Of a stretch of 64,000 nt of DNA, positions 54,051 through 64,000 are shown in pieces. The notes below the pieces were generated by a model. It worked only from the letters and a program-made list of their open reading frames with translations, had not been told where the DNA came from and ran no database searches. The position numbers were made by a program, and so were the translations under genes. Source of the DNA: Sipunculus nudus (Eukaryota; Annelida; Sipuncula; Golfingiida; Sipunculidae); contig CM049308.1 in assembly GCA_026874595.1 (NCBI GenBank), positions 38,093,027-38,157,026 of the forward strand, given 5' to 3'. Position 1 is the first letter of the stretch. Every line of letters begins with the position of its first letter.

Positions 54051-57000
54051 CTAACCCAGCACAATACATGCAACTTTTCAACCCACTTCAGGAAGAGCGT
54101 CTTAAAAATAAAGTGCCCAATAAGGACAAGTCAACTTCTTCCACAGTTTGTGGCTGCATTAAATAATTTAGTATTTGATTCTTTTGTTACATCCTTAGTG
54201 TTCTACATATTTTCTAAGAAATCTTTTATGAATTTTACTATTCACATATGTAAAATGTTTCACTCTTTTTTTATGGTAATTGGATTTTTCCAACTCTTAC
54301 AAATGTTTGATGAATCACTGTGAACATACAGCAGTTACTTAATCTTGTACAATCTGGCTGATTTATCATGTATTTCATTATTTCCAGAGGCTCTATTTGC
54401 ACCAAATTTGTATTTATGTTAAAGTTCCAAATGTGATGGTACAGGCTATGTATGGCAAATGTGTAATTTGTAGTATTTAATTGTCATGATTGATTGCATG
54501 AATGTAACCTAGTAAAGCTTCAAGTATTTACAAATGGAGGCCTAGTTGTAGGATTCTAATTTTAAATTTATATTAAAGTGATACCAACCAAGGATTCGGT
54601 ATTATGAAAATATTAGGTGTTTAATGAGGGTGCTTTCAGTATTGCTCTGATAGATTCTTTTGGTACACTAATCAGAATAGCAGCTGATATGCCTCTCAAC
54701 TATGCTGAATTGCTGAGAAATCTTCAGTCATGGAAGACTTTGTTGATGACAGCCTTTTCTGTATTTTATATTACCCTTTTTGGCTGTAAAAAATTGGCTG
54801 TAGTCAGACTGAAGCCAGGAATACTGAAAGTAAATATATTGGTATGTCTGAATTATGTAAAAGCTCATTCATGATCTGAGATCAGTTTTGCTACCTTCTA
54901 AAACATATAAATATTATACAGCCAGTTTTATATTATTGCGATACTTGCGGTTGTTACAGTCCATGCAAAAATTTATAGTATTGGGACATTTAATTTGCAG
55001 TTTTTTCATGCTAGTAAACCTAAGTTGTTTTCTGCTTCAGGATGTGTTAGGTTAGATTGTAGAAAACTGTCCAACATAAAAAAAAATATATCTAAAAGGA
55101 GTATACTTCATATAAAAAAATTTACACTCGTAAAATATAATGCATGTTTCAAGTTTTCTTTTGGAAGAAGAAAGATATTTAATGTTAAGAAAAATTTGAT
55201 ACACTTATATGTTCTTATATCTATTAGAAAATTCAAGAGCAACTTTTTCAGAGTTTTTTATCAAATAATTATTCAACTTTACAGTTTTAGCTCGCTGACT
55301 AAGACGTTCTTATATCTATTAGAAAATTCAAGAGCAACTTTTTCAGAGTTTTTTATCAAATAATTATTCAACTTTACAGTTTTAGCTCGCTGACTAAGAC
55401 GCTTTGGCTTTTAAGTGTTTAGAATGAAATGCAAGCTGTAAATTTTCAGTTGTAAATTGTAATAGGTTTAAACTTATTTATTATATATTAAAGCTATGAG
55501 AGCAGCTACTTTAACCATTATTGAAATGTTTTGAATCTGTTTTCTCTTGAATTGTCAACTTAGTTGATTTTTTAAATTAAATTAAATTTCTGAAATTAAA
55601 TATTGAAATAAAACTTGCAAATTGGTGTATACATTATAGCATTTCATTCAAATCTCTTAAGCTGGCTGGGCATTATTTAGCATAACACTGGTGCTTGCAG
55701 TCAGATATATTGAGTAAAAGTTCATATAATTTCATTTTTAGCTAAACTGGCAATATGTTAAACCAGTTTTTAGAAATAATAATTAAGATTTTTCTTAATC
55801 AAATGGATTCTTTCATCACCAATCTTTTTTTCATTATTGCAATTATTAAATTAAATGTGTTATTATACTGTAGTTCACCTCCACTTTCTTCCTTATTGTA
55901 TATTTAAAAGGGTTTCACACAGTCCAAGTGGGTATTTATTACATGCATGTTACAGTCAGAATATGAAATCTTTAATTTTACAAATGTGTAATCATGAGAG
56001 GCTCCAGCATCTTTCAGGTTGTCCATAAAATTGTAAAATTGACACCAAACACACCAAATGTGTAAGTAATACAACTCGGTAGAGCAAATTATGTGTATAT
56101 TTATATGCCGAACATTTTTAAAATATTAATAAAAAAATTAAATATTGCCTCATTTCCATCTATTAGGATTTTTTACAAATTTTCTCTTTACCAATTCCAG
56201 CTGAGCGCCATGACCCACAAGTTCCTTGTTATTCATTGTGCAGAGATCAGATTAGGTTTGCTAGGTTTAATTATTGTTGTAATTCATAGTTAATAATATT
56301 TGTATATACAGCTATGGGGAAGACAAAATTGTACCAGTACTGGTACATTCAGTATTGATATGATAAATGAGTACGTGCAGACAACAGATATTTAAGTAGA
56401 TACTAAATAACCTTATCTTATTGCTGTTAATGTGCGTGACTACATCTCTTGTAAAAGAACACTTACAGAAAACTGTGCATTTCAGATATAATATACATGG
56501 CCATTTCTGATAAAGGTCTGCACTATGTATTCCACATTTTTATGCCAAGCATTTTTAAACTAACGAAAATTATGTAGAAGCCATGAACTGCCATCAAACT
56601 ATCAGCATTGCCCATTTTAAATATACTGATATATAAAAAATTCTTTTTTCATCTTTTGAGATAAGAGTTCCTGCCTTTTATAATGATATGGGACCAGTTA
56701 TGAGTCTTAGACTCATACATGATATTTTAAATCACTTTTTATATGTTTCTATACCCACAAAAAGTAATTCTGTTTTGATATATGTTTCTATTATTATGAT
56801 AGATATTGTTTCGTCTTCAGCACCTGGCTGTAATGTATTTGATCTGGGAAATTTAAGGAGGCAATCAATAATTTCCTGGTAGCTTTATATAATAACCTAT
56901 AATTGATAACCCATACTGGAAACGTTTCCTGTTCAGTGCATCCTCTAAATAAGAAAGCATTGTCTAAGGAATAAATGTTATCTTTCCAGTAAATTTGTGA

Positions 57001-57099
57001 GTTGTTTCATCAGAAGCACCTCGTCAGGTTTTCAAAATGGTTGCAGTGGACATAAAACGGCAAAGACAAACAACAAAGAACATTTTCTGTGACTTTAAA
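54051..57099 (+). other. AT-rich body of unit 3 with a 95-bp tandem duplication
   Basis: Counterpart of 29403-32339. The block 55211-55305 (starting GTTCTTATATCTATTAG) is repeated exactly next to itself at 55306-55400; units 1 and 2 have one copy. Confidence 0.5.
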
Positions 57100-57795
57100 T
57101 ATTTTTCAAAACATGTTTTATTTTGTAGACATTTTTGAGACATGATTAAATGCTAATATGCCTTCGATGGGCAAATGTAATTTTTTTTAGGAAAACGACA
57201 CTTTCTTTTGAAACATATTTCATATAAAAACATGAAACACAGTGACATGATTTACTCTAAGTTAAAACATGTTTCTTTGGAAAACACATGTTTCGAAAAA
57301 TGGGACAACTACATGTTTTAGGCTGAACAGACGTTTTGAATAGTTACATGTTTTATGAAAGTGAAACATGTCTTAAAACATGTCTTATATGTAACATATT
57401 TCATATAAAGACATGTAACACTGAGACATGTTTAACTCTAAGTTTAAAACATGTTTCTTAGGAGAAAACATGTTTAAAAAAATGGGACAACTACATGTTT
57501 TAGGCTAAACAAATGTTTTAAATAGTTACATGTTTTATGAAAAATGAGACATGTCTTAAGACATGTCATATATGCGACATATTTTTATATAAAAACATGT
57601 AACACAGAGACATGTTTTATCTTCATGTCCATGAAATTTTCTCTGTGTGTGAAACATGTTTTATATATAAACATGTTTCAAGGGGATAGAAAACATGTTT
57701 TCGCAGTTGAAACATCTGTGAGTCATGAAACATGCTGGAAACATGTTTCGAAAAATGGGACAGAATGGTGTTTTAAATAGAAACATGAAACATGT
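57100..57795 (+). repeat. Array of AACATGTTT palindromes (unit 3)
   Basis: Counterpart of 44745-45440 and very close to it. Confidence 0.8.
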
Positions 57796-57964
57796 CCTCA
57801 GTTTTTAGAGTGAAGAGCTAGTCCTTATTCATTACCCCCAGTGACAAAGTACTTCAATCATAATTTCCGCAAAAATTATTCGTAATGAATCCGAATTCAA
57901 TAATTGCCTGAGCACACGTGTTACTGTAAGATTTGATATAAAAGGTACCGTGTTCAGGCACCGC

Positions 57965-58215
57965 CCGCGTCAATTTTAACCCTCCGCATCAAAAATTTTT
58001 TTTTTTTATTTTCATCTTTCAAGAAGATAAAGTTATACAATTTTGATAAGATTTCCTTTCTTATGTAGTACTTTAACCTGTTAAGAATGTTTTTCATTTA
58101 TTTTCATTTGCCTTATCATATGACATTTTTTTCAAAGCATACAAAAAAGGTAAAAAATAAAATATCGCCCGCCCGCGCTGATTTATGAGAAAAAAGTGCA
58201 TGAGAACCATACCTT
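57965..58215 (+). repeat. Dispersed repeat R1 (unit 3)
   Basis: Counterpart of 45620-45865. Confidence 0.75.
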
Positions 58216-59040
58216 TTTGGGCCTAATAACTCATTTATATCGGTAAATTTAATTAAGTGTTGGTTATGTTCAATGTTCCATATGAAGACTGGCACACACA
58301 TGCAAGAGACGCAGATGAAAAATTAAGAGGAAAAATATTGCATCGTTTGTTAATTGTTCTCCATTTCTAAAATAGAATGTATTTTTTCAATGAAAGTTCA
58401 TTATGTGATTAAAACACGCAATATCCAGCCATTTAAGAGAAACCTGATCTCTGTATTGTCATTTCCCTTTTAGATTGAATAGATCAGCAGGAATTCAAAT
58501 GTATGCCTCTGAGATTGGTGACGTAATGCCTATGAGAAATGCCCTCGAGAATGCCCATGAAAATATAGATCTTATTTATTTTTGTGCAGGATATAAAAAC
58601 GCATATTTCCTGTGTGTATATGGCATGATAACCAAAATATGACTCCGGCCGCGGCTGCAGTTCTACTGTTTTATACTGGTTTAAGTCAACTATATGTTCA
58701 CAAACTACACTCTGTAGTCGATCTAAGGATGACAACGAGATTTCATGGGGATATGACATCATTTTTTTCAGCTATATTGTGTGATTAAACGGTAATTAAA
58801 CAGTCGCGAGAAATTATCTAATACCCATAGATAAGGGTTGCCAGGCCAGTTGCTGATAAAATGGGGGTTAATTTGGTGGCGTTAGCCCCTCCCAACTCTC
58901 GACATTTTTTAAACAGACAAGCAGGTACACAATGACATTTTAGTTTTTCAAATATTAAAGTATTCAATAAAATAAATCCGAAATAAAAGTTACTCCGCAT
59001 TCATTCAGAATGCATGAGAAACATTATATCATATTTAACT

Positions 59041-60883
59041 GAAAGACAACAGCTACACACCCTCCATCTATGGCTGTTGAATGACAAACACTACACGCCC
59101 TCTATGGCTATTTTACACGCCCTCATTTTCTGTTAAATGACAGCAGCTTCATGCCCTCTATGTCTGTTGAATGACAGCAGCTAAACGCCTTTTATGGCTG
59201 TTGAATGACCACAGCTGCACGCCCTTAATTGTTGTTGAATGACAACAGCTACACCCCCTCTGTGGCTGTTGATTGACTAGAGCAACATGTCCTCTATGAC
59301 TGTTAAATGACAACGACTACACGCCTTCTATAGCTGGTGTTTGACAACAGCTACACGCCCTCTATGGCTGTTGAATGACAACAGCTACACGCCCTCTATG
59401 GCTGTTGAATAACAAAAACTACACGCCCTCTGTAGTTGCTGTTGAATGACAAAAGCTACAGGTCTCCTATGGCTGTTATACACGCCTTCCTACACGCCTT
59501 CTGTGGTTATTGTACATGACCTCTATGGCTGTTGAATGAAAAAAGCTATACGCCCTCTATGGCTGTTGAAAGACAAGAGCTACAGGTACTCTATGGCTGT
59601 TGTACACGCCCTCTTTGGCTGTTGAATGACAACAGCAACTCGCCCTCTATGGCTGTTAATTGACAACAGGTACACGCCTCCTACGGCTGTCGAACCACAA
59701 GAGCTACACACCCTCCATGGCTGTTGAATGACAACAGCTTCACGCCTTCTATGGCTGTTGAATAACAACAGCTACACGCCTTCTATGGTTATTGCGCACG
59801 CCCTTATTGGCTGTTGAAAGACAGCAGATACACGACCTCTATGTCTGTTAAAACAACGGCTACACGTCCTCCATATCTGTTGAATGACAACAGCTACACG
59901 CCCTCTATAGCTGTCCAATGACAACAGATATACCCTCTCTATGACTGTTGAATGGCAAAGACTACACCCCCTCTATGGCTGTTGAATGAAAACGGCTACA
60001 CACCCTCTTTGGCTGTTGAACAGCAAAACGCCCTTGATAGTTGTTGATTGACAACAGCTACACGCCCTCTATGGCTGTCGAATGACAACTGCGACACGCC
60101 GTCTTTGGCTCTACATGACACGGCTACACGCCCTTTGTGGCTGTTGAATGGCAACAGCTACAGACTCTCTATAGTTATTGTACACGCCCTATATGCCTCT
60201 TTGGCTGTTGAAACAACAGCTACACGCCCTCTTTTGTTGTTGAATTATAACAGCTACTTGCCCTCTGTGGCTGTTGAATGACTACAACTACAGGTCCTCT
60301 ATAGCAACAATGACAACAGCTACACGGCATCTATGAGTGTTGAATGACAACAGCTACACGCCCTGTATGGCTGTTAATAGACAACAGCTAAACGCCCTCT
60401 ATGGCTGTCTAATGATCACGGCTACACGCACTCTATGGCAATTGAATGACAAAAGCTACACATCCTATATGGCTCTTGAACGACAACAGCTAAACCCCCT
60501 CTATGGCTGTCCAATAACAACAACTACACGCACTCTATGGCAATTGAATGACAAAAGCTACACATCATCTATGGCTCTTGAACGACAACAGCTATACCCC
60601 CTCTATGGCTGTCCAATAACAACAACTACACGCCCTATATGGCTTTTATACACGCCCTCTTTGGCCGTTGAATTACAACAGCTAAACTCCCTCTATCGCT
60701 GTTGAATTACAATAGCTACACGCCCTCTGTGGCTGTTGATGACAACAGCTGCAGGTCCTCAGTGGCTGTTGATGACAACAGCTACAGGTCCTCTAAGGCT
60801 GTTGTACACGCCCTCTTTAGCTGTGTAATGACAACAGCTTCACACCCTCTATGGCTTTTGAATGACAACGACTACACGCCCTC
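59041..60883 (+). repeat. Hairpin-forming 34-bp minisatellite (unit 3, main block)
   Basis: Nearly the same as 46689-48532 in unit order and length. Confidence 0.9.
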
Positions 60884-61134
60884 TTTTGACAACAAACAAA
60901 ACAAACAAAAGCTTTATTCTAGGAAATGAAGGCCACAGGCCCATAGTTCCAAATATATGTGAATTTAAAGTCAATACAGAAATAACTATGACAAAATGTA
61001 TCAGTAATGCTAAGATTCAAAGTGTGTTATTCAACTATAAAATTATGTCGAACATTGAATGACTGATAAACAAATATTGCTAATTTTAATATATGTGTTG
61101 GATTTTCTTAATTTAATATTCCTTTAAAATTAAT

Positions 61135-61698
61135 TTAATTGGTCTCATACTTTTCAACTCCTAAATACATTTTGCTAAGTTCTGCACACATTGGACATTC
61201 TAATATGAAATGGATCTCATCCTCTACAATGTTGTATACATGATTTAAGCAGTACATACATATTCTTTCTTCTATGTTTAAATTTCGATGCCTCCCTGTT
61301 TCTATGGCTAATTTGAAATTAGAGCTAAATTTAAGTTTAGCTAATGCACATCCGTGGCTTTTATTTGGAACACAGACAGATATTTTTTCTAATGTTAACA
61401 TAGATTTAAAAACACCATATGAATACAATATATTACAGGATTTAATGTCATTTTGCCAATCTTGAACTGCCATGTCTGCGAGTCTCTGTTTAGTTAGAGT
61501 TAAAAACATTTTCTCATCTCCCACATGTTGAGCCATCCATACATAGCCATAACCTGCTTGAAATAATAATGATCTTACATCACTGACCCAGTTATTTTTT
61601 CCATTATTATCTAAATTAAATAAACATGAATATATACGTTTTGGGAATCTGTTTGTTTCCATATGTAATAATCTTATCCAGTATTTCAGGCATTTCAA
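61135..61698 (-). pseudogene. LINE ORF2 C-terminal domain (unit 3)
   Basis: 187 open codons; differs from the unit 1 copy by only a few residues. Confidence 0.75.
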
Positions 61699-61823
61699 AG
61701 AGTATTTGACAAATAGTGGTAATCTACCACGTTCTCCTATGACAGCTGCATTAGTGTACTTGCACTTACTTTAAGAATATACTTACGAAATTTATACTGT
61801 ACTCTTTGTACAATCATGTTTTT

Positions 61824-62530
61824 TTAATAACCCCACAATTCACAGCCATATAGAAATATAGGTATCACCATGCTATCAAAATGAAAAAAGTTGTTTAACA
61901 TTAAATGAGTACATTTCCTATAGAAAGCTTTTATAACACAAAATGCTTTGTAAGCTTGGATTATTTGTTGTTGATTTGTTTTTGTCCATGACAATTTTGT
62001 TGTGTGGAATATACCAAGATATTTGTAATTATAAACCACTTCTGACTTTTTGCCTTGGAAACACCAGTTTTCATTCTTTCGCCTCTTCTGAACACCATGA
62101 CTTTTGTTTTTTGTTTCCAAATTCACTTTCATAACATATTTAACACAAAATTGCTGAAGCTTCTCTATCTGCTTTTGTAATCTGCCGACAGTATCTCCAA
62201 AATTCACGACATCATCAGCAAACATTAAAGTAGTTATATTTGGAAGGCTCTCATTAACATATACATCTTTACAATCAGAATTACCTAATATTTGTATATA
62301 TTCATTGATAAATAGAGAAAAAAGTAAAGGAGGACATACAGTCTTGCCTCATCCCTACTGAACATTGAAAGTACTCTGTAAGCCCACTTTCTGATAATAC
62401 ACATGATTTCATATTTGTATATAATTACTGTAAAACCCTTAAAAGATATTCTCCCCATTAATACCATGGTTTATCAATTCATTCCATAATATATTATGTT
62501 GCAATGAATCGAAAGCTTTAGAACATTCGA
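61824..62530 (-). pseudogene. LINE reverse transcriptase segment (unit 3)
   Basis: FADD box at 62225-62211 and motif A near 62506-62530; near-identical to unit 2. Confidence 0.75.
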
Positions 62531-63456
62531 CATACAAACAATAAAATCTGCCTCTTTGTTTTGATATATATTTTTGGACTATGGCTTGTAAAATAAAAAT
62601 ATTATCGACAGTACCCTTTCCTATACCCTTCTTGTGCTTCCAACATCAAATTATGACTCCCAATATAATCTACTAATCTACTGTATAAGATTTTTGTCAA
62701 AATTTTCCCAGTTGTATTTAATAATGAAATACCTCTATAGTTACCTGGATTATTAATTGAATTTTTCTTGTGGAGAGGAATATAATAGCTTTACACCACT
62801 CATCAGGAAAAATTCCAGAACGTAACATATTGTTAAACAAAGATACCAATAAAGGCCGCAAACCGGATAGTATGGTTGTATAATTTCCAAAGATATTCCA
62901 TCTGGACCTGGTGATTTCCCTTTTTGCATCTGATTTGCATCCGCTTGTATTATTTCATCTGTATGTATAGGTGTGTTGAAAGTAGGTTCTGCAAAGTGCT
63001 CAATGTTTATGGTAATGTCATCATTTTGTAATTGGTAATCATTTTCAGTTTCATTTACACTACTCGTAAACAGATTTTTGAAGTAGTCTAACCATTGCTT
63101 AGCATCTATACTTTGAGTTCTCTTTTGTCTCTTATACTGTTTTACATATTTTGAATGTCTATCTTTCGGATTTATATTTATTTAATTCTTCTAGATTATC
63201 TGATTTTCTGTATCTGTATAATGTTGACAACTTTATTAGCTTTGCTTTGTTGCATTCTTCATCCCACCAATGTGGTTGACTTCTCTTATATGTATTTCCC
63301 TTTTTAACTTCAGATGTGATATTATATTACATATGATTTAAACATTTTACTGCTTCATTAAAATCAATATTAATTAGATTATTGAATTGTTCAATATATT
63401 TTAAAGTGATATTCTTGTCAATGTTTTTTATATTTGTAATGTCATTACATGGTAAT

Positions 63457-63922
63457 TTATATTTCACCCATGGGTAGGTTTCCATGTTTGTACAAATTTA
63501 TTATTTCTGACTTAAGTTCGAGAGTACATTTTATGGGAAAATGATCTGAAATATCCTCAGTAAGGACAGCAAATGATTTAACAAAACAGAACAACTCAGT
63601 ACTAATAATCATGTAGTCTACAACACTTTGTCCAGTTTGTGTAACGCAGGTAAATTCACCTGATAAATCTGCCATTTAAAATATGGATATTAAAAGCACC
63701 ACATAACTGCTGCAAAGAGAAGCCAAACTTATTGGTTCTTCCACCTTTGGATATTCTTTTCATGTTAAATTCATCAGCAAGATAAGCATCATTTAATCCT
63801 ACAAAATTTAAACAATCATTTTTTATGTAAACTACCATATTACCAATTCTCGCATTAAGATCTCCCATCAAAATAATATTCTTATCAACAGCTACACGCC
63901 ATCTGTGAGTGTTAAATGACAA
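63457..63922 (-). pseudogene. LINE endonuclease C-terminal half (unit 3)
   Basis: As 52241-52706, with the shared frameshift. Confidence 0.75.
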
Positions 63923-64000
63923 CAGCTACACGCCTTGTATGGCTGTTGATTGACAACAGTTACACGTCTCTATGGCTGTTTAATGACAACAGCTACACGC
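63887..64000 (+). repeat. 34-bp minisatellite, short block (unit 3, cut by window end)
   Basis: First units of the block corresponding to 52671-52862. Confidence 0.85.

Larger units (their letters stand above)
60884..63886 (-). mobile_element. 5'-truncated LINE in the minisatellite (unit 3)
   Basis: As in unit 2 but with about 1.14 kb of 3' sequence missing (junction at 61016/61017). The empty TTAA site is at 61901-61904. Frames: endonuclease 63922-63656 and 63675-63457, reverse transcriptase 62225-61824, C-terminal domain 61698-61135. Confidence 0.8.
53324..64000 (+). repeat. 12.3-kb macro-repeat, unit 3 (cut by the window end)
   Basis: Collinear with unit 2 to the last base of the window, where it is in the short minisatellite block; about 0.5 kb of the unit should lie outside. 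Unit-3-specific changes are a 95-bp tandem duplication (55211-55400) and a ~1.14-kb deletion at 61016/61017. Confidence 0.95.

Noticed and set aside
28676-64000. The three-unit array as an assembly duplication artefact
   Set aside because: Units carry many independent substitutions and unit-specific indels, including a transposon insertion with intact empty sites in the sisters; an artefact would give near-identical copies.

Overview
The window looks like AT-rich nuclear DNA of an invertebrate animal, most likely a mollusc and probably a bivalve. This is inferred from an IFI44-like gene with GT..AG introns, a Ginger-type cut-and-paste transposon, piggyBac and LINE remains, and several long degenerate repeat families of the kind abundant in bivalve genomes. 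I see no prokaryotic features. Repeats dominate and host coding sequence is scarce. LAYOUT: 1-3170 is the 3' part of a minus-strand LTR retroelement: end of integrase, an F-type envelope gene with one in-frame stop, a polypurine tract and a partial LTR. 3171-4570 holds a dispersed repeat and two exon-like stretches with promoter-like motifs; the better is a short minus-strand first coding exon at 4425-4505. 5221-6235 and 16104-17672 are repeat family A. 6646-7322 and 13460-14140 are a long inverted repeat enclosing, among other things, a Ginger-type DNA transposon at 9471-12880 with about 130-bp TIRs, a TATA-like target duplication and a broken integrase-like transposase. 16.1-23.8 kb is a cluster of four repeat families that share a near-palindromic 12-mer. 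HOST GENE: 24801-26161 (minus) carries three exons of an interferon-induced-44-like gene: TLDc domain, linker, and P-loop GTPase start. The 3' end of its third exon, with the splice donor, is repeated downstream to give six donors, four consecutive spacings of which include three of exactly 108 bp. A LINE tail follows, and no further exons are visible. 27.9-28.56 kb is a 54-bp minisatellite. MACRO-REPEAT: from 28676 to the window end the sequence is a head-to-tail tandem repeat of about 12.3 kb: unit 1 28676-41063, unit 2 41064-53323, unit 3 53324 to beyond 64000. Each unit contains, in order, an exon-like 66-codon frame, AT-rich sequence, an array of AACATGTTT palindromes, a dispersed repeat also present at 3.2 kb, and a 34-bp hairpin-forming minisatellite split by a 5'-truncated LINE on the minus strand. 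Unit-specific indels separate the units. The clearest is a piggyBac transposase tail present only in unit 1, with the empty TTAA site preserved in units 2 and 3. Units 2 and 3 resemble each other more than unit 1. FUNCTIONAL VIEW: the IFI44-like gene (a family linked to antiviral and immune responses) is the only well-supported host gene. Everything else is mobile or tandem DNA in various states of decay. The most unusual structures are the 12.3-kb array and the amplified exon-end/splice-donor unit in the immune gene.
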